From the IMG/VR virus record IMGVR_UViG_3300021962_007214, positions 1 through 49,097 of that record: a DNA stretch of 49,097 bases, one strand, 5' to 3'. The first letter of the stretch is position 1. The number at the start of each line of letters is the position of its first letter. The notes beneath the pieces are model-generated. The model saw only the letters and a program-made list of their open reading frames with translations, searched no databases and was not told the origin of the DNA. Shown here piece after piece: positions 6,997 through 15,567 of the stretch. This DNA is from a virus. Position numbers and translations under genes: made by a program.

Positions 6997-7622
6997 TTTG
7001 ACACATAAACTAAATCTGTAGCGTGTGTTGCTACATGTTCGTAGTTCCATTGGGCTAAGAATTCTTCAATCATGCTAAACGTAACACCATATCGTTCCGC
7101 CCAAGGTTGATACCATTCTATAGAAATAACAGGTTTAAACTTGTCAATTGTTTCTTTTGCTCCTAGAAGACCAAAATATTCATACCCTTCGGTGTCTAGT
7201 TGTATTAAGTCACACCGATCAAGTTCTAGGTCATCAATTTTAAATGTTGGTATAGTCCCCGTGCCTTGAACATGAGTTGCGCCAACATCGTGTGCATGAT
7301 GATTTAATGCTATAAATCTGTGTGCGTCGCCTACAGCAGCATTGAATTTCACAACATTAGGATAATCACAATTCATTGATAATGCTAAAAAGTTCAATGG
7401 TTCTGGCTCAAATGTGTAAACTCTTTCAAACTTCTCTGCATATTTACGAATGTAAAATCCAGCGTTGCCGCCTGCTTGCACAACAACTTTTCGTTCTGGA
7501 ACATGTGTGCAGAGATTGTCTACAACATCACTATGCTGATGCATATAATTCCAGCAACCTTGGTCTCCGATAGGCCAATACCAGTCTTCTCGCTTTTCTA
7601 ATTTGTCAATAAGTCTATCCAC
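6993..7622 (-). CDS. FkbM-family methyltransferase
   Basis: S-adenosylmethionine methyltransferase of the FkbM type, which O-methylates sugars and other small molecules. Motifs: VVVQAGGNAGFY (SAM-binding loop, 46-57), VYTFEPEPLNF, AAVGD, and DLIQLDTEGYEYFGLLGA. Length 209 is typical. It sits inside the sugar operon, so it most likely methylates the deoxysugar or the glycan it joins. It is coupled to the next gene through an ATGA overlap. Confidence 0.82.
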   Translation of the reverse strand: MDRLIDKLEKREDWYWPIGDQGCWNYMHQHSDVVDNLCTHVPERKVVVQAGGNAGFYIRKYAEKFERVYTFEPEPLNFLALSMNCDYPNVVKFNAAVGDAHRFIALNHHAHDVGATHVQGTGTIPTFKIDDLELDRCDLIQLDTEGYEYFGLLGAKETIDKFKPVISIEWYQPWAERYGVTFSMIEEFLAQWNYEHVATHATDLVYVSK

Positions 7623-7624
7623 AA

Positions 7625-8104
7625 CTATGTCCTTTTAATATTTAGATAGCAGGGCTCATTACTGTAGATAAACTCTTGCCAAATGCTCGCTAATTCTTCT
7701 TCGCTATTAGGTTTGTAAATTTTAATGTTGGGGAACACTTTTAACGCTGTTTCGTCATCTACTGCCCAATGGCTAAATCCTAAGTGCCCATAATCTTCAT
7801 CTCTGCCGCTGCCTACAAGTTTTACTGGTGCACCTTCATGATTGAGATAGTTTCTCAACCATTCATATGGTCTAAAAATCACAAACGGAGTAATACTATA
7901 GCAAACAGGAATTTTGCTGTTATGTGTTAGACCTACGGCTGTGCCTAACATTAGCTGTTCAGCAGCACCAACATTAAATGTCCTGTCAGGTGCTACTTCT
8001 CTGCTCTTGTTTAGTACACCAAAGCCTAGATCGCCGGTGAGTAAATAAACTTTATCATCATTGGCTAATGTTTCAGCCATCAATTGTCCAAAAAGATTTC
8101 TCAT
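7625..8104 (-). CDS. Transketolase-like subunit, pyrimidine-binding half
   Basis: C-terminal (PYR-domain) half of a two-subunit thiamine diphosphate enzyme. It carries FNVGAAEQLMLGTAVGL, with the Glu that activates the cofactor, then SITPFVIFRPYEWLRN, and GAPVKLVGSGRDEDYGHLGFSHW. At 159 residues it lacks the extra C-terminal domain of full transketolases. It overlaps the gene for the other half by 4 bases (ATGA), as expected for paired subunits. Such split transketolases are found in sugar clusters, where they can move a two-carbon ketol unit. Confidence 0.82.
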   Translation of the reverse strand: MRNLFGQLMAETLANDDKVYLLTGDLGFGVLNKSREVAPDRTFNVGAAEQLMLGTAVGLTHNSKIPVCYSITPFVIFRPYEWLRNYLNHEGAPVKLVGSGRDEDYGHLGFSHWAVDDETALKVFPNIKIYKPNSEEELASIWQEFIYSNEPCYLNIKRT

Positions 8105-8709
8105 AGTTTATCTAAATCCTCGGGCTTTAAAACATAATAGTGTGTTAGTACACCTTCTGCAAACGGCCACTTTGGTGGCTCTGTGTTACGAATGTTGATA
8201 CGTGGCAAGAAAGCACGTAACCTATTGTTGATATAATCTCTATCAATCATATCGTAGGCAATCATCCCGTTTACATTGACATATACTTCTAAGTTATCTA
8301 ACTTTGCTTCGTATATAAAACGTAGTGCTTCCCAAATAGATCCTTCGCCGCACTCGCCGTCACTAATCAAACAATATACCTTACGATCTCTATTAGCTAA
8401 AGCGTAGCCTGTTGCTACAGTAAGGCCCATGCCTAAACTACCGGTTGAACAATATATACCATCTTCTAAGCAACGATGTGGGTGTACTCCGTGCTTGTGA
8501 AAAAGTTCTACTGCATCACGCCCTTCATACTTTTCTTGAACTACATACATTGCAAGAGCCGCATGACCTGAGCTTAAAATAAAAGGTTCGTCTGGTTGTT
8601 TTGTTGCATAAATTTCATCGATAATATTAACAGCATTGAGCGTAGAACTAAGATGCCCTATCTTCTCGTCAAAGCTGATATCTATAATTCGTTGCTCTAA
8701 TTGGTTCAC
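8101..8709 (-). CDS. Transketolase-like subunit, pyrophosphate-binding half
   Basis: N-terminal (PP-domain) half of the same enzyme. It has the thiamine diphosphate motif SDGECGEGSIWEAL followed by an Asn-containing strand (VYVNVNG), STGSLGMGLTVATGYA and an early SSGHAALAMY. The gene begins with GTG overlapping the stop of the RfbH gene (GTGA). It is only 202 residues, short of the usual 260-280 of this half, so some peripheral loops are trimmed. It should form a heterodimer or heterotetramer with the 7625-8104 product. Confidence 0.82.
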   Translation of the reverse strand: MNQLEQRIIDISFDEKIGHLSSTLNAVNIIDEIYATKQPDEPFILSSGHAALAMYVVQEKYEGRDAVELFHKHGVHPHRCLEDGIYCSTGSLGMGLTVATGYALANRDRKVYCLISDGECGEGSIWEALRFIYEAKLDNLEVYVNVNGMIAYDMIDRDYINNRLRAFLPRINIRNTEPPKWPFAEGVLTHYYVLKPEDLDKL

Positions 8710-10028
8710 GTAAATGCCCTCATAAATTCGTCAACCTTTTCACCAATATAAGCAATTTGTTCTGCTGTGATTACAGGGCTTGTTCCATGAAAGAAGGTAT
8801 TAGTCAACGAAAATGTTGCATTTGGAAAATTGTTCTTAGCTTCCATTGGATCCATTAAGTGACTATAAGCAGGCTGTAGCATAATGTTACCCGCAAAATA
8901 TGGCCGGGTTTGAATCAAACTATCCTCTAAGTGATCAACTAATTGTGTTCTAGTAAAAGGTGCAGACTTTCTAATTGTTAGCGGGAACGCAAACCAACTC
9001 GGATTACTGTGTTCTCTTGCTCGAGGTAGGTGGAAAAACTCTTCGTACTTTTCATAAACCTTAAACAACAGATTATAATTCTGTCTGCGTCTAGCATGAA
9101 TCTCATCTAGTTTTTCTAACTGCTTTAAGCCCATTGCACTTTGTAGTTCAATAGGCTTTAGATTATAACCAATCTCATCATAAACGTACTTATGATCGAA
9201 AATCTCATCTGGCATAGTTGGGATCCAATTTGAGAAACGTGCCTTACATGTTCCGCACTTAAGCTTGTTTGCTTCTGGCCCAACGCAATAGCAACCTCGA
9301 CCCCATTCACGGAAACTGCGTAGAATAACTTCTTGATCCTTGGTGTTACTAGCAACGAAACCCCCCTCACCCATTGTCATGTGGTGTGCAGGGTAGAAAC
9401 TACAACTTGCCATCTCACCAAAGCTACCAAGATGTTTATCCTTATATGTACTACCTAGTGCATCACAGCAATCTTCTAATAGTACTAGATTATACTTCTC
9501 AACCAGTTCCATTAACTGATCCATATTAGGTGGATTACCTAGTACGTGAGCAAACGTAATAACTTTAATATCGGGATCGTTGGCAAGTACACGTTCACAG
9601 TGATCAACGTCGATGTTTAGGGTGTCAAGTTCAATATCAACAAAAACAGGAGTAAACCCTACTTGCAATGTAGGATTTAGTGTTGTTGGAAATCCTGCAA
9701 TAGGCATCAACACCTTTGTGCCTTTTGGAAAATTATGACCCCGCTTACTAGTAAGCGATGCCATCATCAAAAGATTACTGCTACTACCACTGTTAGTTAG
9801 AATTCCAAATTCTTTACCAAACAGTTTCGGAAATCTTCTTTCAAACAACATACTCTTATTGCCCATTACTAGCCAACCGTCAAGTAACGTTTCAGCTGCG
9901 GCAACAATTTCTTCCGCGTCAAAAAACGGTCCGGCGTAGTTTACAAAATCTTTGCCCGGTTCCCAAGTCTTTTCTGTATTACGCTGTTCAATAAATGTAC
10001 GAATTTGTGCGAGGATTTCTTGTTTCAT
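8706..10028 (-). CDS. rfbH: RfbH-type CDP-4-keto-6-deoxyglucose 3-dehydrase
   Basis: DegT/DnrJ/EryC1-fold enzyme of the E1 (RfbH, DdhC) branch. The PLP-binding Lys of normal aminotransferases is replaced by His in SFYPAHHMTMGEGG (210-223), as known for E1, which uses PMP to remove the C3 hydroxyl. Cysteines 246, 248, 258 and 261 match the unusual [2Fe-2S] site region. Length 440 is typical. It is the first gene of the operon, after late motif 10058-10065, with a CAGGGA site before the ATG. A 3-deoxy or C3-branched sugar is the expected product; the reductase partner (E3) is not seen here. Confidence 0.85.
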   Translation of the reverse strand: MKQEILAQIRTFIEQRNTEKTWEPGKDFVNYAGPFFDAEEIVAAAETLLDGWLVMGNKSMLFERRFPKLFGKEFGILTNSGSSSNLLMMASLTSKRGHNFPKGTKVLMPIAGFPTTLNPTLQVGFTPVFVDIELDTLNIDVDHCERVLANDPDIKVITFAHVLGNPPNMDQLMELVEKYNLVLLEDCCDALGSTYKDKHLGSFGEMASCSFYPAHHMTMGEGGFVASNTKDQEVILRSFREWGRGCYCVGPEANKLKCGTCKARFSNWIPTMPDEIFDHKYVYDEIGYNLKPIELQSAMGLKQLEKLDEIHARRRQNYNLLFKVYEKYEEFFHLPRAREHSNPSWFAFPLTIRKSAPFTRTQLVDHLEDSLIQTRPYFAGNIMLQPAYSHLMDPMEAKNNFPNATFSLTNTFFHGTSPVITAEQIAYIGEKVDEFMRAFT

Positions 10029-10057
10029 GTTTTCCCTGTAGTCTGCGTGTTTCGTGA

Positions 10058-10065
10058 TATTTATA
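10058..10065 (-). promoter_or_regulatory. Late promoter TATAAATA of the sugar operon
   Basis: Exact T4 late motif on the minus strand, 30 bases before the RfbH start codon. It suggests the seven-gene sugar pathway is made late, together with virion proteins. Confidence 0.7.
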
Positions 10066-10090
10066 GATGTTATTGTAGTTAAACAATGTT

Positions 10091-10306
10091 TTATTGGTTG
10101 TTCCAGCGAAGTAAGAATAAGCTCATATCAGCTTTGCTACTAAATGCAAATGTATCAAAACTAGTACGCTTACCGATGCCAGTTTCCTGGCACCATGCTT
10201 GTATAGGATCAATATCCCCTTCACTTGCGTTAAAGTCAGCTCGTAAGGTTAAAGGCCGAGTAAAGGTAGGAGGTCCTTGTGTCCACTTAATCTTACTCAC
10301 GCCCAC
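10091..10306 (-). CDS. Small hypothetical protein (71 aa), paralogue of its neighbour
   Basis: Unrecognised. Its second half (WCQETGIGKRTSF...ADMSLFLLRW) aligns with the end of the 10297-10527 protein (WLEESGIATRYKH...EDLAMFLLRW), so the two are tandem paralogues. The pattern suggests a small alpha/beta fold with no membrane segment. It overlaps the upstream gene by 10 bases and is the last gene of the UV endonuclease unit. Confidence 0.65.
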   Translation of the reverse strand: MGVSKIKWTQGPPTFTRPLTLRADFNASEGDIDPIQAWCQETGIGKRTSFDTFAFSSKADMSLFLLRWNNQ

Positions 10307-10527
10307 CTCAATAGGAACATGGCCAAGTCTTCCTTACACTCAAATGTAAGCACCATGCCTTCGTGCTTGTATCGAGTAGCAATGCCTGACTCTTCTAGCC
10401 ATGATTCGATATCGAAGATGTTATTGAGCCACCAAGTGGCGTTTGTAATGATAGCATAGTTGCCTATGTCCTCTAGTTCACCAACGAGAAAATGTCCAGC
10501 TTTGTCGCCTAATGTTACTTCACCCAT
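10297..10527 (-). CDS. Small hypothetical protein, paralogue of its neighbour
   Basis: Unrecognised. The C-terminus shares the W-x-EES/ETG-I-...-FLLRW pattern with the 71-residue protein downstream. The start is uncertain: ATG at 10527, 13 bases past the UV endonuclease stop, gives 76 residues; ATG at 10566, inside that gene, gives 89. Neither has a strong ribosome site. The longer frame to 10656 is unlikely because it overlaps the endonuclease by over 100 bases. Confidence 0.6.
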   Translation of the reverse strand: MGEVTLGDKAGHFLVGELEDIGNYAIITNATWWLNNIFDIESWLEESGIATRYKHEGMVLTFECKEDLAMFLLRWA

Positions 10528-10540
10528 TCTATCACTAACC

Positions 10541-11575
10541 TTAGACGTTTTGTTTTTCGTGTTCATATAGTGCATGGCTAGCAAGGTTCTTGGCCTTGCT
10601 TTCGCACATGATATCAAACTGATCTCGGAATGTAAGGGCCCAGTCATTAACTGCACGATTCCAATAATAGTTACTGTGTGCGCGAAGTTTTGCTTTCTTG
10701 TAGCCCTGTTCTAGCAGTGCGTTAAGATCGGGTCGAGTGTCCCTACAGTGTTCCATGAGCAGGTCTTCCCTGCTAACTGAGTAATGAATAACAGGACGCA
10801 CACCGCGCCAACTATCAATAACCCTTTTAATACGATCGTCATTAGTTTCAATGTATTCTCCATCTCTAATCCAATGGTGATGAATGTCCAGCACTAGCGC
10901 ACAATCATCAACCAGTTCTAAACTTGCGTCAAGCCCCCAACACATTTCGTCGTTTTCGATTGTGAGGCAGTTCCGTGCTTCCGGGCTAAGCCTTGGTAGC
11001 ACCGCTCGAATTCCATCGGGCCCTTGCCGTCCGGAGATGTGGACGTTAATCTTAAAGTCCTGAAAAGACCTTCCGTAGCCCATCCAACGTGCCATGTCTG
11101 CATGATATTCAAACTCCTCTATACTTCGGTTAACGATTTCTGGGTTGACACTGGCGAGTACACAAAACTGTCCTGGATGGAAGCTGAGTCGTACCCCGGT
11201 GCGACGAGCAAGCTCACCAATAGCTGCAAAACGAGGTACCATAGTATCAATGACATCGCGGCGATGCCAAAAATAAGACCAAGTAGGCTCAGTATAAACG
11301 GGAAGGATATCACTGCCAAGACGCACCATGCGAAGATCTTTAGGTAACGTGGAAACATATTCGACTAATCTCCTTGCTGATTCTGTGTTGTGTAGCATAA
11401 TTTCCCACAGGCGAGTTTCTGCTACGTCCTGTGACTGTCTGTTCAACCAAGCTACAGTGGTTGATTTGGTGTTTAGGGGACGTTGTAATTCCTCTAAAAT
11501 CTTCTTAGTCTGAAGTTGGTCTGGGTGCATGTACTTACAAGCAAAGCCAATACGTTTAACTGAATTATCGTACAT
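10541..11575 (-). CDS. uvsE: UV damage endonuclease (UvsE/UVDE family)
   Basis: TIM-barrel repair endonuclease that nicks DNA 5' to UV photoproducts. It shows IGFACKYMHP at the N-terminus, VRLGSDILP, RLSFHPGQFCVL, INVHISGRQGPDG, CLTIENDEMCWG, VLDIHHHWI and a final HSNYYWNRAVNDW. The His, Glu and Asp of the three-metal site are all present. About 344 residues, normal for the family. I choose the ATG at 11575 with GAGAGG 5 bases upstream over the GTG two codons earlier. It overlaps the preceding gene by 11 bases. Confidence 0.88.
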   Translation of the reverse strand: MYDNSVKRIGFACKYMHPDQLQTKKILEELQRPLNTKSTTVAWLNRQSQDVAETRLWEIMLHNTESARRLVEYVSTLPKDLRMVRLGSDILPVYTEPTWSYFWHRRDVIDTMVPRFAAIGELARRTGVRLSFHPGQFCVLASVNPEIVNRSIEEFEYHADMARWMGYGRSFQDFKINVHISGRQGPDGIRAVLPRLSPEARNCLTIENDEMCWGLDASLELVDDCALVLDIHHHWIRDGEYIETNDDRIKRVIDSWRGVRPVIHYSVSREDLLMEHCRDTRPDLNALLEQGYKKAKLRAHSNYYWNRAVNDWALTFRDQFDIMCESKAKNLASHALYEHEKQNV

Positions 11576-11834
11576 TATCACCTCTCAAAATAGCTGCTGC
11601 AATGCGAGCAGCGTCGTTAACATCGTGCTTAACAAACATATTAACATCAAGTGCAGGTTTAGTCAAGCTTGCACTAGAATGTAACACAACAGATACTAAC
11701 TCCTCTAGCGATTCTGCTGAGAGGTCGATGCTCTCAGGATCAATTCGGACTGGATTACCCTGATCATCTAGATAAACTTTCCGAATCTGTAGCACATTTT
11801 CGGAAAACACAACAACTCTAAGTTCGTAATTCAT
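11565..11834 (-). CDS. Small hypothetical protein (89 aa), likely leaderless
   Basis: Unrecognised soluble protein with an N-terminal beta region (MNYELRVVVF) and a final helix of Asp and Ala (HDVNDAARIAAAILRG). I start it at the ATG at 11834 because the -10 box of promoter 11841-11869 ends 6 bases before it; the upstream ATG at 11849 or 11858 would lie in or before that box. It leads the UV endonuclease unit and overlaps it. Confidence 0.65.
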   Translation of the reverse strand: MNYELRVVVFSENVLQIRKVYLDDQGNPVRIDPESIDLSAESLEELVSVVLHSSASLTKPALDVNMFVKHDVNDAARIAAAILRGDNVR

Positions 11835-11840
11835 AGTTTC

Positions 11841-11869
11841 AGTATACATTATAATCATCAGTGTGTCAA
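11841..11869 (-). promoter_or_regulatory. Sigma70-like promoter of the UV endonuclease unit
   Basis: TTGACA (11869-11864), 17-base spacer, TATACT (11846-11841). The predicted start is at or next to the ATG at 11834. Confidence 0.8.
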
Positions 11870-11878
11870 CCTACTTTT

Positions 11879-11886
11879 GATAAATA
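11879..11886 (+). promoter_or_regulatory. Late promoter motif GATAAATA
   Basis: Plus-strand late motif 33 bases before the first gene of the rightward virion-like block. It lies back to back with the leftward promoter 11841-11869. Confidence 0.6.
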
Positions 11887-11918
11887 TGTTTATAACAAAT
11901 TTCAATGCAGGAACCATT

Positions 11919-12530
11919 ATGCCCACCGTCAAAAAATATAATTTAGCTGGCTTAAATGCTAATGTCGAGCTGGGCAAACAAGGCTCATATATTGCAGGCA
12001 ATGCTAGTGCAATTGGTTTTTACACTAGTGCAGGTGCGCTACAGAAGATTGCTATTGCTAACGCTACTGTGGGAACAGAGGCTGTTACCAAAGCACAATT
12101 AGATGCGGCTTCTGGAGAACTAGTACAGTACATTACTGTTGACATTGATTACGACTCTGGTAGTGCTAACTTAGCAACTGTTGCTGCTGGCAGCAGAATC
12201 CTCAGCGTTACTGTTGATATTCCGGGCACATGGGGCGGTACTGCTGACAACACTACTACATTTGTTGAAGTAGGTGATACCAGCAACGGTAGTAGATTTA
12301 TCCGGGCACAAGACGTTGACGTACTAAAAGTAGGCCAATATCATAGTCAATACCAATATGAGTACACTAGTGCAGGTACGCTAAAATATACAGTCACACA
12401 AGGCAGTGCAAGTAGCGGTAGTGCTACAATTAGTGTTGTACTAGCTAGCGATGCTGTGGTTGTAACAGATTACGGTTCAATCAACCAAGCACAGAATAGC
12501 AACAATGATCTCGGCAACATCACATTATAA
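11919..12530 (+). CDS. Virion/fibre-like structural protein A
   Basis: Rich in Ala, Ser, Thr, Gly, Val and Asn with beta-strand periodicity, as in tail fibre, neck or decoration proteins. The N-terminus MPTVKKYNLAGLNANVELGK matches that of the next gene. I start at the ATG at 11919, preceded by AGGAA and after late motif 11879-11886; the track-length frame upstream would start within the promoter. Late expression and composition support a virion role, but the exact place in the particle is unknown. Confidence 0.7.
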   Translation: MPTVKKYNLAGLNANVELGKQGSYIAGNASAIGFYTSAGALQKIAIANATVGTEAVTKAQLDAASGELVQYITVDIDYDSGSANLATVAAGSRILSVTVDIPGTWGGTADNTTTFVEVGDTSNGSRFIRAQDVDVLKVGQYHSQYQYEYTSAGTLKYTVTQGSASSGSATISVVLASDAVVVTDYGSINQAQNSNNDLGNITL

Positions 12531-12542
12531 TAGGCAAACAGC

Positions 12543-13073
12543 ATGGTAGACGCAGTCAAACAATATAATTTAGCTGGTGTAGCTGCTAGTGTTGAACTAG
12601 GCAAGCAAGGCCCTGTTGTTGACGCTAGTAACGCGAGTGTGATTGCGTTAAAAGATAAAAACGGTGATCTAGAATCGATTGTTGTTGCTGAAGGTTCTGA
12701 TGCTACACATGCTGTTACACTAGATCAACTAGGTAGCATTAGTCTTAACGCAATATCCTATTTAACTACCACAGTTAATTACGACTCAGGTAACGTTGTT
12801 GTTGGTGCTGTTAGCGCAAATACATTTATTCACACTGTAACTGTGGACAGCAGCATCGCTTGGACTGGTGCAGGTGCAAACACAGAAATTACTGTAGGTG
12901 ATACAGGCAATGCTACAAGGCTGTTTAGCGGCTTTGATGCTTCGACACAAGTAACAAATGAAACAAAATATAAGTATACCAGCGCAGACACTATTAGCAT
13001 TTTTGTTGCACAGGGTGGTGCTAGTGCTGGTGCAGCAAAAGTAACTATTTGGTATTCGGGGACAATTAACTAA
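12543..13073 (+). CDS. Virion/fibre-like structural protein B (paralogue of A)
   Basis: Shares with its neighbour the N-terminal pattern KQYNLAGVAASVELGKQG, then NYDSGN, the EITVGDTGNATRL strand and a final beta-rich KYTSADTISIFVAQGGASAG. The order of these blocks is the same, so the pair arose by tandem duplication. Predicted to be a beta-rich extracellular virion protein. It lies 12 bases after protein A and shares its stop/start (TAATG) with the next gene. Confidence 0.7.
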   Translation: MVDAVKQYNLAGVAASVELGKQGPVVDASNASVIALKDKNGDLESIVVAEGSDATHAVTLDQLGSISLNAISYLTTTVNYDSGNVVVGAVSANTFIHTVTVDSSIAWTGAGANTEITVGDTGNATRLFSGFDASTQVTNETKYKYTSADTISIFVAQGGASAGAAKVTIWYSGTIN

Positions 13074-14167
13074 TGAAGATCACAAATATTGTAGAAGGCT
13101 ATAAAGTACTTCCTCCTATTTCTCCTATTGATAAAGAAAAGTATCAACCACGCAGTGGGCTAGAAGGTCCTTTCCGCTTACGCAACGGTAAGGTCGTGTA
13201 TTACGATCCACAAGAAGGTTCCTATTACGATCCAGACACTGACTTGTACATCAGCTATGATGATTACAAGAAGATGGATGAAGAAGAAATTGACGAAATT
13301 TCCGATAAAACAAAGCTGGGATATGTAGCAAAGGCTACTAAAAATATTCCACAGCTTCAAGGTAAAAAAGGCCACATCGCCCGAGGCACTTCCGACTGGC
13401 GAACAACAGGTGATGAATATGCTGCCGCTGACGCAAAAACGAGTGCATTAAACAAGAAGATTGCGAATCGTAAGCAGGGCATTAATAGGGCACTTGCAGA
13501 AGAAGAAGCTGATCTCGACAAAGATGTTAGCACACAGATCGCCGATTTAATTCGTAAAAAGAATTCAGTGTCAAGTCCGATCGCTCGCAAAAATATTGAT
13601 TCTCAGATTGCACTGCTAAAGAGAAAGCGTGATAAAACAAACGAAGAACAAGGTGTCGTAGAAGGCGATAAGCGTCCTAAGTATGTAGTAACTACCAAGG
13701 ACAAACCAAAAATAGTTAAGCCTAGCATGGGCGGTGAGAGTCCACATCCGTATCAAGGTAAGCTAGTAGGTGCTACTGAAAGCAGCCAATGGGGTGAACC
13801 CGAAGATGTACTAAGACAAGTGCTGCAAACTCTAGAGCGTGAAGTAGAGTGGCCGCTAACAGACGTTATGGACCCGCAGCAAGTAAAGCAGTTACTTTCT
13901 CCATTAATGCAAGCCGTAAGCCAGAAACTAAACAGCCTCGATGAAGCTGAAGTTAGCAACACCGACTATGAATTCACACACGGTAAGAAGCCAGGTGGCC
14001 AAGGTAGTTGGTTCTTTGTTGCACATCGTGGCGGCATTAACTTTAGCAAAGATGTTGAAGGCGAAGACTATGTTGAGTTACATGGCATGAGCTATGGTGA
14101 TGCTAAGAAGGCTGCTGTAAAGTGGGCTAAGTCTAAAGGCCACACAAGCCTGTTTGTTGCAACTTAA
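13073..14167 (+). CDS. Hypothetical virion-associated protein (364 aa)
   Basis: No enzyme motif is recognised. The N-terminal 60 residues include acidic, Tyr-rich segments (VVYYDPQEGSYYDPD). A peptide EISDKTKLGYVAKA (about 74-87) recurs in the nucleotidyltransferase fusion at 18869-20623 (EISDKTKDSYVKKA). The middle is charged and helical; the C-terminal 60 residues (GKKPGGQGSWFFVAHRGG...) look like a compact domain. It lies with the structural pair under a late promoter, so a virion or head-internal role is likely. Confidence 0.6.
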   Translation: MKITNIVEGYKVLPPISPIDKEKYQPRSGLEGPFRLRNGKVVYYDPQEGSYYDPDTDLYISYDDYKKMDEEEIDEISDKTKLGYVAKATKNIPQLQGKKGHIARGTSDWRTTGDEYAAADAKTSALNKKIANRKQGINRALAEEEADLDKDVSTQIADLIRKKNSVSSPIARKNIDSQIALLKRKRDKTNEEQGVVEGDKRPKYVVTTKDKPKIVKPSMGGESPHPYQGKLVGATESSQWGEPEDVLRQVLQTLEREVEWPLTDVMDPQQVKQLLSPLMQAVSQKLNSLDEAEVSNTDYEFTHGKKPGGQGSWFFVAHRGGINFSKDVEGEDYVELHGMSYGDAKKAAVKWAKSKGHTSLFVAT

Positions 14168-14243
14168 CTCTTTTTCTACTCACAATTACTATTTTCCGGC
14201 GTAAATACAAGCATGGTATATCATGTAAAGTATCTGAGCGGCT

Positions 14244-15503
14244 ATGTTTAAAGTTTTTAAAAATCCCATAACTGAAGCTAATGGCTTCAATGTAGATTAT
14301 ATTCAGCGCATAAAAGACAAAAAGCCGCTATCTTGGATTAAACACTGGAACGAACAGCAGTTTATCCCGGAACACTTCTACAAGAGTCAAAAATTAAAAC
14401 CATCTGTTGACAAGGACACAACGGATCGCTATATCTACCCTATATTCTTTGACCCTGTTGTTGCGTCTGTAACAGAAAATGTTTGTGTGGATTCGTTTGA
14501 TATTCCTACCAAAATATTAAAAGACATTGACAATGGCAAGTGTAAACTATACATAGACCATAGTTCCGAAGGGTATGATATCACTTATCATATGAAGGGG
14601 TTCGATGACATGACTCATGACATGATTTGCAACACCTCTGAAATATATGGTATTGATCATAAAAACATATTACTAGGAACTGCAAATCTAAAACCATACA
14701 CTGATGTTCCTTATGAAATTTTTAGTATTAATGGACCAATGTTCTGGAGTGAAGCAGAACAATCACAAGAATGGTGGGAAAATCTAAAACTAATTAAGAG
14801 CAGATATAGGCGTCCTAAGAAATTAATATCGTTGAATCGAACAATTAGGCAGCACAGACTACAGTTTGCTAGAGAATTATATGTTAATCAATTACTAGCA
14901 GAAAATATCTACACATTCCCACTGTTCAATGATTATGAAATTGAAAATGATTTGTTTGTGTTTAAACCTATACCAGAGGCGATGCTGAAGACACTACCAT
15001 GGTATTATGATATCAGGACTATACGTGATATTAATCCGGTCACGTTAGCATTACCATCAAGTAGACGATTTTATCAAGAAGGTTATATCAGCTTTGTAAC
15101 AGAGACATTCTTTTGGTACAGCGATTATAAATTTGCTACTAAACCGTTAGAATATGAATTAGATATTAGCGAAAAAACATTTAAACCAATTAGTATGCTG
15201 CACCCATTTATTATTATGGGACAACCAGGTATTCTAAAACATTTGCGTAGTATGGGATTCAAAACTTTTCATGGCTGGTGGGACGAGAGTTACGATGATA
15301 TAATTGATCCTAATGAACGATTTAAAGCTCTCTTAGAACTTTATAAAACCCTATCAGGATATAGTCATAAGACACTAGCTGATATGATGTACGAAATGTC
15401 TGATATATTGCAGCATAATTTTAATTTGTACAAAAGCCTAAAAGACGACGAAAACTATTTTAACGGTTTTATTAACAAAGTAGATTCGATGTTTAAATCA
15501 TAA
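14244..15503 (+). CDS. Putative GT-B-like glycosyltransferase
   Basis: No firm family assignment. It has a C-terminal pattern seen in phage proteins with a fucosyltransferase/exostosin-like fold: FVTETFF, ISEKTFKPI, HPFIIMGQPGILKHLRSMGFKTF, then a helical end. The EKTFKP and MGQPG segments resemble nucleotide-sugar-binding loops of GT-B enzymes. No signal peptide or membrane segment. It stands alone between virion-like genes; a sugar-transfer role on virion or host surface is an inference. Confidence 0.5.
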   Translation: MFKVFKNPITEANGFNVDYIQRIKDKKPLSWIKHWNEQQFIPEHFYKSQKLKPSVDKDTTDRYIYPIFFDPVVASVTENVCVDSFDIPTKILKDIDNGKCKLYIDHSSEGYDITYHMKGFDDMTHDMICNTSEIYGIDHKNILLGTANLKPYTDVPYEIFSINGPMFWSEAEQSQEWWENLKLIKSRYRRPKKLISLNRTIRQHRLQFARELYVNQLLAENIYTFPLFNDYEIENDLFVFKPIPEAMLKTLPWYYDIRTIRDINPVTLALPSSRRFYQEGYISFVTETFFWYSDYKFATKPLEYELDISEKTFKPISMLHPFIIMGQPGILKHLRSMGFKTFHGWWDESYDDIIDPNERFKALLELYKTLSGYSHKTLADMMYEMSDILQHNFNLYKSLKDDENYFNGFINKVDSMFKS

Positions 15504-15516
15504 GTTACTGATAATA

Positions 15517-15554
15517 GTGTGTTTTTATAAATAATGCGTTATTATATAACACAC
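15517..15554 (+). promoter_or_regulatory. Hairpin carrying a late promoter before a small gene
   Basis: Imperfect inverted repeat: GTGTGTT (15517-15523) pairs with AACACAC (15548-15554), with an inner AT-rich stem closing on TGCG. The Shine-Dalgarno AAGGAG starts one base after the 3' arm. The late motif 15526-15533 lies in the 5' arm, so late RNA would start near 15539 and lose that arm. Confidence 0.6.
15526..15533 (+). promoter_or_regulatory. Late promoter TATAAATA
   Basis: Exact T4 late motif 34 bases before the ATG of the basic 56-residue gene. Confidence 0.75.
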
Positions 15555-15567
15555 AAGGAGTAACACA

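Noticed and set aside
9158-9370. Open frame inside the RfbH gene
   Set aside because: It lies wholly in another frame of a gene with clear catalytic motifs, and its own product has no recognisable pattern.
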